Of a stretch of DNA of 32,372 bases, positions 8,860 to 16,611 are shown piece after piece. A model generated the notes under the pieces. That model was not told the DNA's origin. It saw only the letters and a list, made by a program, of their open reading frames with translations, and did no database searches. The stretch is from Verrucomicrobiota bacterium. Lineage in GTDB: Bacteria > Verrucomicrobiota > Verrucomicrobiia > Verrucomicrobiales > Akkermansiaceae. The DNA lies in NCBI GenBank assembly GCA_004294095.1, contig RDZR01000059.1:1-32372 (forward strand). Direction: 5' to 3'. Made by a program: the position numbers and the translations under genes. The stretch's first letter is position 1. Every line of letters begins with the position of its first letter.

Positions 8860-9465
8860 TTATAAAGATGCTTTCAATGCGTTAAACTTCGTCTCTAGAT
8901 TCTTCAAGGAAGTTTGTGCTTTGGCGATTTCTTGGCTGAGTGCGAGTAGCGATTTCAGCTTGGCCTCAAAGCCAGTTGTCGAGAGCGCCGCGGACGGAGC
9001 TGCAGCCTTGGTATTGGCACGCTTTTCCGGTGACGTAGATAATTCTTGACCGTTTCGCTTACCGAGCCATGACGTTACTGTGATAGGGGAAATGCCATAC
9101 TTTTTAGCTGCGCTGTTTTGTCCACCGCGGCCATGCTCAGCGTTATAATTGGCTACAAATGCTACAACTTCCTGCTTGAACTCGTCTGGGTAGCGGCTGC
9201 TTTTTTGAAGCGCTTGGGTCTTGGTCTTGTTGGATTTGCTGTTTTTGGGGGTCACGACACCAGCGGCATCTAGCCACGCACCTACTGTGATGGGGGAAAT
9301 TTTGAATTTCTCAGACGCTTTGGTTTGGCCACCACGCGTATGTTCATTGTTGTAACTAACTACAAAATCAACGACTTCCTGCTTTTGCTCAGGAGTGTAG
9401 CGAATGCTTTTAGTGACTTGCTTAACTTCTTCGATGATACCTGTTGTTTCTGATTCAATTGACAT
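8860..9465 (-). CDS. Protein with two tandem transposase-type HTH repeats and a C-terminal coiled coil
   Basis: 201 residues from the ATG at 9465 (MSIESETTG). The frame is open to 9519, but that extension (MDVFFDLDCSYS) does not look like part of the protein. Two similar blocks stand at residues about 22-65 (IRYTPEQKQEVVDFV) and 91-134 (SRYPDEFKQEVVAFV). Each continues with a YN-x-EH-x-RGGQ stretch, an Ala/Lys helix and an ISPITV-x-x-WL recognition-helix-like end. This matches the helix-turn-helix at the N-terminus of IS3-type transposase OrfA, but no catalytic domain is present. A Lys-rich linker joins the blocks, and residues about 165-201 form a leucine-heptad helix, likely for dimerisation. 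DNA binding is a reasonable inference; target and role are unknown. Confidence 0.8.
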   Translation of the reverse strand: MSIESETTGIIEEVKQVTKSIRYTPEQKQEVVDFVVSYNNEHTRGGQTKASEKFKISPITVGAWLDAAGVVTPKNSKSNKTKTQALQKSSRYPDEFKQEVVAFVANYNAEHGRGGQNSAAKKYGISPITVTSWLGKRNGQELSTSPEKRANTKAAAPSAALSTTGFEAKLKSLLALSQEIAKAQTSLKNLETKFNALKASL

Positions 9466-9524
9466 TACAAAGACCATATGACATGAATATGAACAATCAA
9501 GATCAAAAAATACATCCATTTGGA

Positions 9525-10655
9525 CTATGTGAAATGGTTTTTACATACATCCAGCCAAGAATAAGGCGGTTGAAATGCATCTAACCAAATATCACATTGG
9601 CTTCTAACAACCGAGCGCACGGCTACGCCGCCAAATCCGATAAAGCAATCAACATCAATGCGTGTTTCCAAATCTGATATACCATCACCCACCATGATGA
9701 CAGATTCTGGCAGCATCGCCTTTTTCCACTCGCGGATGATTTCGTTTTTCCCTAAATTTCGCGTCGTCGGATAGTCGGTGCCGTATCCTAGATAGTCGCC
9801 ATCAGCTGTGAAAGAAAGTGGCACTGCCTCAACGTGATCAATGCCGAGATACGCCGCCAGCGGCTCGATCAACGGTGCAAACCCGCCTGATAGAATGATC
9901 GGTAGCCAGCCGCTTGCCTTGGCGTGAGAAATCATCTCGCGCGCCCCCGGCACGATGTGACGAATGTATTGTTCCGCGACTAAGTCGGCCACTTGTTTGC
10001 TCGGACGAATCATCTCCATGCGTTTGGGGAAAACTTCTTGAATCGGCAGCTCGCCATTCATGGCTGCTTCGGTGAGCGCCACTGAGCGAGCAAAAATATC
10101 CTCACCGCATGCGCGCGCGAGCTCATCGATGCCTTCGATCGATGAGAGGGTGGAATCACAATCGATGAAGAGTAATTTTCCGTGGGGCATGGTGGCGGGT
10201 AGAATTTCCAGTTCGGCTGTTAGATCAAGTTGATTGAACAACTCAATCATGTCATCATTTTTTAATCGAATGCATCCATGGCTTGCGGGCTGGCCGATGA
10301 GATCTTCACGATTCGTGCCGTGGATGTAGATATTGCGCTCCAAGGTATTCGCATTTTCCGCATCCAGCCCATGCAGGCGAATCACGCGGGTAAGCACACG
10401 ATCTTTGGAATCCATTTCGTGGGTTTCCCAAATACAAGTCGCAATGCGGTTTTCAAAAACTGTATGCAGTGGAGCATCATCGCCAATTTTCTCTGCGATG
10501 GAAAATTTTCCCGTCGGCGTGCGATAGCTTCCGAGTGAGAAACCCATGCCTTTTTTTGCAGTAGAAATGGGATACTCTCGAACTAATTTTCCATTCTGAT
10601 AGAATGCGAGCAATTGATGATCGATGGAAGCGACGAGGCGTTGGTTCGTATTCAT
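9525..10655 (-). CDS. Fusion of a YkuD L,D-transpeptidase domain to a SerB-like HAD phosphatase
   Basis: 376 residues. Residues 1 to about 155 are a YkuD domain with HGTN (112-115) and SHGCIRLKN (125-133), catalytic Cys128. Residues about 158-376 are a HAD phosphatase resembling phosphoserine phosphatase: motif I DCDST (165-169), motif II Ser256 in LSGG, Lys303, and motif III GDGISD (323-328). All key residues of both enzymes are kept. YkuD enzymes normally cross-link or cleave peptidoglycan in the periplasm, yet there is no signal peptide here, and HAD phosphatases are cytoplasmic. So the YkuD half may act on a cytoplasmic substrate such as a recycled muropeptide; this is inference. The start overlaps the stop of the ketosynthase gene as ATGA, so the two are translationally coupled. 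Confidence 0.9.
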   Translation of the reverse strand: MNTNQRLVASIDHQLLAFYQNGKLVREYPISTAKKGMGFSLGSYRTPTGKFSIAEKIGDDAPLHTVFENRIATCIWETHEMDSKDRVLTRVIRLHGLDAENANTLERNIYIHGTNREDLIGQPASHGCIRLKNDDMIELFNQLDLTAELEILPATMPHGKLLFIDCDSTLSSIEGIDELARACGEDIFARSVALTEAAMNGELPIQEVFPKRMEMIRPSKQVADLVAEQYIRHIVPGAREMISHAKASGWLPIILSGGFAPLIEPLAAYLGIDHVEAVPLSFTADGDYLGYGTDYPTTRNLGKNEIIREWKKAMLPESVIMVGDGISDLETRIDVDCFIGFGGVAVRSVVRSQCDIWLDAFQPPYSWLDVCKNHFT

Positions 10656-11797
10656 GGAGCGGAAAGAGCAATGAGTGAATTATGGCCACCCATGCCATGA
10701 GAAATGTTGTAGATGATGCCAGTGGCTTCGATGGCCGTCGTTGGTAAATGAAATCCGTTAGGCTCGGTGAGGTTGGGAATGTTAGGCGGAAATTGTTGCT
10801 GCTCCAGAAATGCGCACAAGACCACAGATTCTAACAAACCACTTGCGCCGATCGCATGCCCAAGCTGCGGCTTGAGCAGATGCAAAGACGGTCGATTTTC
10901 TAAATAACAACGGTTTAACCAAGCAGGATCCGCCACTGCTTGCACTCGGGTGCCGGTGGCATGTGGGCAAATTGCCGCCGGCCTTCCCACTGCTTTTTCT
11001 GCTAGAGAAATCAATTCCGGCGTGCGCCCGCCATCCGCTGGAATGCCGACTGGATCGCAGCCATCGGCATTGCTCGCATAGAATAAGAGCTGGGAAAAAT
11101 TCCCCTCGCGCTTTCGCTCAAGTGCCATCGCGGCGGCCCCTTCTGCAGGAATGAAGCCGTTGCTTTTCTCTCCATAGGGATCGAGAAAACAATCCATCGA
11201 GAGCAGCCCAGAAGCGCGGTAGTTATCTAACAAAATTTCCACCAATGGTAAATCCACGGCGACGGCCAACGCTCGATCCACCACTCCAGATTGAATCATC
11301 ATCATCGCCAGTCCCGCGGCATCGAGTCCCGCTGCGCAGCCATTGGCGATGACGTGATTGGGGCCTAAAATCCCGCATTCGATGGAAATGGCAGTGGCCG
11401 GCTCACTGTGAATCGTATTACTCGCCGCCATCAAGCGGAACGGCCTGCGCCCGGGCCATGGATCTAACCAACCCGCCGCGTTTCCACGGCTCGTGCCTAA
11501 CACAATCGCCGCATCACGGCAGTCCGCGCTCGTCCATCGAGCTGCCGTGATCGCTTGGCGGGCGACGATGAGCGCCGCCATGCTCGCGGGACTCCACTTG
11601 CGGTGATTGAGCAATCCACGCGGCTCAATCCATGCCGCAGGTGTGGCCGCATGTGAGTTGTTAGGCCCTAACAATTTTCCCAAAAATTGAAACGGCACAA
11701 CCTTTTCTAACAGCCCGAATCGATGCGCAGGCACGTCGTGACCCAGCGCCGAAAGTGCGCCGAGGCCCGTTATCGAGCAACCGGTTTTTGCATCCAT
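10652..11797 (-). CDS. Beta-ketoacyl-ACP synthase-like (thiolase fold) protein
   Basis: 381 residues from the ATG at 11797 (MDAKTGCSITGLGALSALG), which starts directly on the ketosynthase fold; the frame is open up to 11878. The catalytic triad of FabB/FabF-type condensing enzymes is present: Cys154 in ANGCAAG, His279 in PHATGT and His314 in KPQLGHAIGASG, with the conserved Lys309. Such enzymes extend acyl chains on an acyl carrier protein. It is somewhat shorter than FabF (about 410), and no carrier protein, reductase or other fatty-acid gene is beside it. It is therefore more likely a specialised synthase than housekeeping FabF. It is the first gene of a pair with the YkuD-HAD fusion (ATGA overlap). 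A 17-base palindrome of the enriched word lies inside the gene. Confidence 0.85.
   Translation of the reverse strand: MDAKTGCSITGLGALSALGHDVPAHRFGLLEKVVPFQFLGKLLGPNNSHAATPAAWIEPRGLLNHRKWSPASMAALIVARQAITAARWTSADCRDAAIVLGTSRGNAAGWLDPWPGRRPFRLMAASNTIHSEPATAISIECGILGPNHVIANGCAAGLDAAGLAMMMIQSGVVDRALAVAVDLPLVEILLDNYRASGLLSMDCFLDPYGEKSNGFIPAEGAAAMALERKREGNFSQLLFYASNADGCDPVGIPADGGRTPELISLAEKAVGRPAAICPHATGTRVQAVADPAWLNRCYLENRPSLHLLKPQLGHAIGASGLLESVVLCAFLEQQQFPPNIPNLTEPNGFHLPTTAIEATGIIYNISHGMGGHNSLIALSAP
11658..11674. repeat. Perfect 17-base palindrome of the enriched word
   Basis: TTGTTAGG and CCTAACAA arms flank a single central C, inside the ketosynthase coding region, where it encodes Leu-Leu-Gly-Pro-Asn-Asn on the minus strand. 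Confidence 0.7.
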
Positions 11798-11952
11798 TTT
11801 TCTTAAATCTACCGAGCAAGCGCCATCAAGCGGACGCGGTTTTAATCGACCAGTCGCTCGCTGGCTAGAGGAAATCAAGTTGCATTCTTGACCTCACAAA
11901 ATCATCGATGGGGTCTTTACAATCGGCGGAGTTGCGATTGGTTTTATCCATC

Positions 11953-12693
11953 ATGATTTCATGGCATCGTTCTCTCATCGCCGCGCTCTGCACGCTCCTC
12001 TGCGCCACATCGCTCAACGCATTTCAACTTCCGGCATCATCAAAGCAATGCATCGTCGGCATCGCGGATGGATGGAATTCATCGCATGTCGAGTTGCGTT
12101 GGTTCGAGAAACGGGCAGGAAAGTGGCAGCCTGTGGGTGCGCCATGGCCGGGACGGCTCGGTAAAAATGGCCTCATCTGGGGGCTCGGCCTGCATCCAGT
12201 GCCCAAAGGCGCAAAAACTAAGATCGAGGGTGATATGAGATCTCCTGCCGGCGTGTTTCGTCTTGGCGGCGTTTGGGGCTACGCGGAGGCAATTCAAAAA
12301 CACCCGAAGCTCGCCTATCGCCAAGTCACCCCGCGCGATTTGTGGGTGGAAGATCCCGAGTCGCCCTCATACAATCTCAACGTCATTTTACCCCACGATC
12401 CCAAAACCGATTGGGAGCGCAAGCAACAAATGCATCAAAACGATGCCGCGCATTCGCTCAAATGGTTCATCGCTCACAATGCCAAGCCCAATATTATTCC
12501 CAACGCGGGATCATCGATTTTCTTTCACATTTGGCGCCGAGGTGGCGCGGCTCCCACCGCGGGATGCACCACCATGAGTGAAGCCAAACTCAAGCAACTC
12601 ATCGCTCTAGCAGATCCGCAAAAAATGCCGTTATTTGTGCTCTTGCCTCGTGCCGAATACGAGCGCTTGGCACCGATTTGGAAATTGCCCTAA
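11953..12693 (+). CDS. Secreted YkuD-family (L,D-transpeptidase-like) protein
   Basis: 246 residues from the ATG at 11953. The N-terminus MISWHRSLIAALCTLLCATSLNA is a signal peptide with cleavage expected after LNA; the frame also has an ATG at 11908, which would bury the signal peptide. The catalytic stretch SSIFFHIWRRGGAAPTAGCTTMSE carries His192 and Cys205, as in the divergent YkuD branch (COG3786-like) whose motif is HxxRxx...PTxGC. An upstream region with GDMRSPAGVF is also typical, matching the YkuD entry 'TPxG'. It should act on periplasmic peptidoglycan as a cross-linking or trimming enzyme. It is divergent from the operon encoding the cytoplasmic-looking YkuD-HAD fusion. The stop TAA lies in CCCTAACT, a relative of the enriched word. 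Confidence 0.87.
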   Translation: MISWHRSLIAALCTLLCATSLNAFQLPASSKQCIVGIADGWNSSHVELRWFEKRAGKWQPVGAPWPGRLGKNGLIWGLGLHPVPKGAKTKIEGDMRSPAGVFRLGGVWGYAEAIQKHPKLAYRQVTPRDLWVEDPESPSYNLNVILPHDPKTDWERKQQMHQNDAAHSLKWFIAHNAKPNIIPNAGSSIFFHIWRRGGAAPTAGCTTMSEAKLKQLIALADPQKMPLFVLLPRAEYERLAPIWKLP

Positions 12694-12719
12694 CTGGATT
12701 TCCTTCTAGCATCCGCGGC

Positions 12720-14321
12720 ATGATGCCTCTCCGCACTGGAATCCAGAGCGCTTGCCTATTTGCCTTTGTCCTTCTCTTTTCCCATTGCGGAGCTCCGCAG
12801 GCACCGGTTTGCCGCAGCGTGCCGAGCGCTTCCAAAGTGCCCAGCCAAGAATTGTTAGATGAAGCCCGCCGCTCATGGCGCGAGCTTAAAAAATCTCCGA
12901 ATTCTCCCGGATTTATCGCTGCCCGAGATCGCTACAACGCCGCTCTCGCTAAATTGTTAGATCAATTGCGCTGCGGCCCGCAAGACTGGCCATCTCGCGC
13001 AGGATCGCTCGGCACACAAATCTCCACACATGGCGATGAGGACGTGGATCCCGCGAGACTCGATGCCGTATTTCCTGCCACACAAGTCGATATCAACGGC
13101 TCGTTGGCACATCGCTGGACTGAGGGAGTCGGCGTCCCATTCGTCGGCTGGAAGCGCACCACGCCCGTAGGTATCAAGCGCGAGCCGCACGTTTTGCCAA
13201 CCGGCCTGCCTTACAATCTAACAGCCATTTTATCATTCGATGAACCGGGCGCTCCAACATGGCATTTCAAAAAACGCTGGCTGGTCAATGAGATCAATCT
13301 CGCAGGCGGCAAGCGCACACTCGCCGCGGATTGGACGGCACCCAATGCGTTCTATTGGAGCATGTGCGATTTGGACGATCTCAACATCCAGAACGCCATT
13401 TTGCCGGATCGCTTCAGTGAAGAAACCGGCCTCTTTTTTATTCAGCGTTATGATCCTAAAAAAATTCCACTGATCATGGTGCATGGCCTGATTTCTTCGC
13501 CCGCAGCCTACAAGCACATCATCAATGACCTTGCCCCGCAGCCGTGGTTCCGGGAAAATTATCAAATCTGGTTGTTTAATTATCCCACCGGCAATCCATG
13601 GCTCTATAGCAGTATGAAATTTCGCGAACATGTGCGAGCTGCCTGCGATGAGGCCCGCGCTGCTCACGGCCTAGGCCGCCTCGATCAAATGGTCATTCTT
13701 TCCCACTCGATGGGCGGCCTGATCACTCGCTCAAGTGTGACTAATCCCGGAAATCTATTTTATGATGCCGTTTTTCGCGTGCCGTTGCGAAACCTGCGTG
13801 TCTCTGAAGCAACGCGTGAATTTATCCGCGATGCCACGCTCTATCAGCCACTCACGGAGCCGAAGCGTGTCATTTTCATGGCTGTGCCCCATCGCGGCAG
13901 TCCAGTGGCAACTTTTCGCGCTGCTGTCTTAATTTCGCGCCTGATTCGGTTACCAAAAGTATTAACCGTCGATTTGTTAGATGCAACAGTCCAAAGCGTT
14001 CAGGGTGTGTTGCGCAGTGAGCAAGCCAAACCGAAAATGCCCAACTCGGTCAGCAGCCTCGCGCCATCGGATAAATCGAACATCGCACTCAGCAGCATGC
14101 CGCTGCCGAAGCGCATCAAGTTTCACTCGATTATTGGCGATCGTGGGAAAGGCCCACTTTCAGAGAGCAGTGACGGCGTCGTGCCCTATTGGTCGTCTCA
14201 CGTCACCCCGGTCGAATCCGAAAAAATCATTCCTAGCGATCACAGCGTGCCGGATCATCCGCAAGCTGCGGAAGAAGTCACTCGAATCCTCAAACTTCAC
14301 CTAACAGAAAATCCTCGGTAA
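12720..14321 (+). CDS. Exported alpha/beta-hydrolase, probable lipoprotein esterase or lipase
   Basis: 533 residues from the ATG at 12720. A hydrophobic leader MMPLRTGIQSACLFAFVLLFSHC ends in a Cys (Cys23). His at the -1 position is not lipobox consensus, so lipidation is uncertain although export is likely. An alpha/beta-hydrolase domain starts around residue 240 with IPLIMVHGLISSP, the oxyanion strand. The nucleophile elbow is SHSMGG (Ser330), the acid is probably Asp485 in SSDGVVP, and the His is His508 in SDHSVPDH. The roughly 200-residue region before the hydrolase domain is of unknown function. An unidentified ester or lipid substrate is inferred. An ATG at 12678 would overlap the previous gene and lacks support. 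Confidence 0.85.
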   Translation: MMPLRTGIQSACLFAFVLLFSHCGAPQAPVCRSVPSASKVPSQELLDEARRSWRELKKSPNSPGFIAARDRYNAALAKLLDQLRCGPQDWPSRAGSLGTQISTHGDEDVDPARLDAVFPATQVDINGSLAHRWTEGVGVPFVGWKRTTPVGIKREPHVLPTGLPYNLTAILSFDEPGAPTWHFKKRWLVNEINLAGGKRTLAADWTAPNAFYWSMCDLDDLNIQNAILPDRFSEETGLFFIQRYDPKKIPLIMVHGLISSPAAYKHIINDLAPQPWFRENYQIWLFNYPTGNPWLYSSMKFREHVRAACDEARAAHGLGRLDQMVILSHSMGGLITRSSVTNPGNLFYDAVFRVPLRNLRVSEATREFIRDATLYQPLTEPKRVIFMAVPHRGSPVATFRAAVLISRLIRLPKVLTVDLLDATVQSVQGVLRSEQAKPKMPNSVSSLAPSDKSNIALSSMPLPKRIKFHSIIGDRGKGPLSESSDGVVPYWSSHVTPVESEKIIPSDHSVPDHPQAAEEVTRILKLHLTENPR

Positions 14322-14386
14322 GGCACTCCAAAAAAAATTGGCCGCCAAGTGCTTGAATGCCGCGCAGAAGAAGATAGAAGTCATGT

Positions 14387-14857
14387 ATGGAAAATTTTGA
14401 AGAGCAAGTCAGGCAAGCATTGGCCAATCCGCAGAATCAAGGCGAGTTGGCGGATGCTGATGCCGTGGGCACCGTCGGCTCACCCGAATGCGGCGATATG
14501 TTGCGCATGTGGCTGAAATTTTCTGAAAAAAATGGCCAACGCGTGATCGACCGCGCGTCGTTCCAAGCCTTCGGCTGCCAGACTGCCATCGCCGTCGCCT
14601 CCATGGCCACCGAATTGCTTCGCGGAAAAACGTTAGAAGAGGCAAAGTCATTGAATGCCGAAGCACTTGCCGGCGGACTCGGCCCACTGCCACCGATGAA
14701 AATTCACTGCGGCCAACTCGTGGAAGGAGCGCTCAAAAATGCTCTCGATCAAGGCCAGCCGCCTGCTCCCCAACTCAATTCCGCACCGACGCTTGCGGCC
14801 GCCATCCACCGTCCACTGCAAGGTGCGATCCGCGTGGTCAAACTGGATCAAGAATAA
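14387..14857 (+). CDS. NifU/IscU-like iron-sulfur cluster scaffold protein
   Basis: 156 residues. The three scaffold cysteines are in place: Cys35 in GSPECGDML (with Asp37, which modulates cluster release), Cys64 in AFGCQTAIA and Cys108 in IHCGQLVEGAL. This matches the IscU/NifU N-terminal domain (about 125 residues). The last roughly 30 residues form a Pro/Ala-rich tail unlike standard IscU. It would assemble [Fe-S] clusters for delivery to apo-proteins; window candidates are RimO and MiaB, though no direct link is shown. No cysteine desulfurase (IscS/SufS) or Isc chaperone gene is nearby. It ends 17 bases before the ABC transporter gene and may be co-transcribed with it. Confidence 0.88.
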   Translation: MENFEEQVRQALANPQNQGELADADAVGTVGSPECGDMLRMWLKFSEKNGQRVIDRASFQAFGCQTAIAVASMATELLRGKTLEEAKSLNAEALAGGLGPLPPMKIHCGQLVEGALKNALDQGQPPAPQLNSAPTLAAAIHRPLQGAIRVVKLDQE

Positions 14858-14874
14858 TAACTAACCATCCATTT

Positions 14875-16596
14875 GTGTTAGAATTAAAAAATGTTTCCTA
14901 TCACGTCACCAAAGATGGTGCGGATGTTGCGTTGATCGATGAGATCACGTTGCAAGTGCCGCATGGGCACTTCATGGCCATCGTCGGTCCTTCAGGTTGT
15001 GGTAAAACAACGCTGCTGAAGACGATTGCCGGCCTGAATCCTGAATCGGCCGGGCAATTGATTTGGGAGGGCCGCGATCTCTCGCGCGATGATGATTTCT
15101 CGCCGTTAGAAATTGGCTACGTGCCGCAATTTTCCATCGCCTATGATCCACTCACGGTGGATGAATCGATTGAGGCCGTTACCCGGTTGCGAGTGCGCAC
15201 CGCGAGCAACCAAGCCTTGGATGCGCGCATCGATCGTGTGCTGGCAGAGACCGGTCTGGATGCGATTGCGGACCGCCAAGTGAAAGTTCTATCAGGTGGG
15301 CAAAAACGCCGCTTGGGCCTGGCCATGGAGCTGGTTTCCAATCCTAAAATTCTGCTGTGTGACGAAGTGACATCCGGCCTTGATCCTCGGTCGGAGCGCG
15401 ATGTGGTGAATCTGCTCCACGATCTCTCTCGCAAAAATGGCAGGCTCGTGCTCTCCGTCACTCACTCGCTTGCGCATTTGGAACGTGTGGATTCTGTGCT
15501 CGTGATGCATGAAGGACGCATCGCCTATCACGGCCCACCGAACCAGCTTTGCCATTATTTTTCGGTGAATGACTCGGAGGAAATTTACCCAAAACTAGCA
15601 ACCCAAGAGGCCTCGGCATGGCATGCTTCATGGCTCAAACACCGCGAGCATTATCAAAATAAGTTAGAACGGCAACGGTTCGCGCTGTTGGATTCCGGTG
15701 AGTTGTTAGAGCCTGCAGAAGCTGACGGTGCGCGCTCTCTGGATCTACCAGGATTTTTTAGCCAAATGATGACGCTGTTAGGCCGCCGTTGGAAAATTTT
15801 CTACCGCGATCGCACACAAATGCTTTTGCAACTCGCGATCATCATCGCATTTCCATTATTGGTCACACTCTTTAGCGAAAAAGCCTCCGGTAATATCCGC
15901 CGCTTCTCGGACACGCGGCAGACCAATCTGATGGCAGAAATTCAGGAACAACAAAGCGTGCGTGGAGACCAAGCGAAGGTTGGCTCCGCCGTCTCAGGCA
16001 TCATCATGTTCCAAATTATTTTGCTCTCGTTGATGGGGTCTAACAATTCCGCGCGAGAAATTGCCGGTGAGCGATCTATTTTTGAAAAAGAAAAATTTGG
16101 CGGATTACGGCCGACGGCGTATCTCGCATCCAAGTTTGTTTTTCTCGGTATATTGGTGGTCATTCAATCATTATGGATGGCCTTCTTCGTCGATGCATTT
16201 GGCGCGTTTCGCGGAGATTTCATGACGCATGCGATTTTTCTATTCATGGCAAATGCGGCGATGACTTCAATTTGCTTGGGCATTTCTGCGTTGATGCGCA
16301 CGGCGGAGCAGGCCTCGCTGCTTTCGATTTATTTGGTGGGTTTCCAGCTTCCGTTATCAGGCGCAGTGCTGGCCTTGCCGGAAGTGATTGAGCCCTACAC
16401 GCAGCCATTCATCTCGGCGTATTGGGCGTGGTCTGGCTCCGTCAATGCCCTGCAACAGCAAGTCCATCACGCGGTCAAATCAGTGGTCGATACGAACATG
16501 GCCGCCTCGGACACGGGCATGTGGATTCTTGCCATTCACTTGTCAGTCGGCCTGCTGGCTGGCTGGCTTGGCACGCGGCGCCCGCATTGGGATTGA
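14875..16596 (+). CDS. ABCG-type ABC transporter, ATPase fused to ABC-2 permease
   Basis: 573 residues, starting with GTG at 14875, which is inside a GTGTTAGA copy of the enriched word. The N-terminal nucleotide-binding domain has Walker A GPSGCGKT (38-45), signature LSGGQKRR (139-146) and Walker B ILLCDE (159-164). The C-terminal half (about 290-573) is an ABC-2 permease with about six hydrophobic segments. The segment between them contains REIAGERSIFEKEKFGG, the conserved pre-membrane motif of ABCG (White-type) half-transporters. It should dimerise in the inner membrane and export a lipid-like or hydrophobic substrate. It is followed after 15 bases by the EboF-like gene. That close packing suggests one operon with the NifU-like gene and the phosphodiesterase. 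Confidence 0.92.
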   Translation: MLELKNVSYHVTKDGADVALIDEITLQVPHGHFMAIVGPSGCGKTTLLKTIAGLNPESAGQLIWEGRDLSRDDDFSPLEIGYVPQFSIAYDPLTVDESIEAVTRLRVRTASNQALDARIDRVLAETGLDAIADRQVKVLSGGQKRRLGLAMELVSNPKILLCDEVTSGLDPRSERDVVNLLHDLSRKNGRLVLSVTHSLAHLERVDSVLVMHEGRIAYHGPPNQLCHYFSVNDSEEIYPKLATQEASAWHASWLKHREHYQNKLERQRFALLDSGELLEPAEADGARSLDLPGFFSQMMTLLGRRWKIFYRDRTQMLLQLAIIIAFPLLVTLFSEKASGNIRRFSDTRQTNLMAEIQEQQSVRGDQAKVGSAVSGIIMFQIILLSLMGSNNSAREIAGERSIFEKEKFGGLRPTAYLASKFVFLGILVVIQSLWMAFFVDAFGAFRGDFMTHAIFLFMANAAMTSICLGISALMRTAEQASLLSIYLVGFQLPLSGAVLALPEVIEPYTQPFISAYWAWSGSVNALQQQVHHAVKSVVDTNMAASDTGMWILAIHLSVGLLAGWLGTRRPHWD

Positions 16597-16611
16597 AAAA
16601 CTAAAACGCGC

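Noticed and set aside
6620-9600. Depletion of the TGTTAGA word as evidence of foreign DNA
   Set aside because: This gcvP/Nudix/HTH stretch also lacks exact copies for about 3 kb although gcvP looks native, so gaps of this length are not diagnostic alone.
12678-12719. Upstream start (ATG at 12678) for the alpha/beta-hydrolase
   Set aside because: It overlaps the preceding gene and would put a non-hydrophobic extension before the export signal.
14322-14386. Imperfect inverted repeat (AAGGCACT / AGTGCTT) with an A-tract between the hydrolase and the NifU-like gene
   Set aside because: The arms need a bulge and the A-tract is in the loop, so it is not a convincing terminator.
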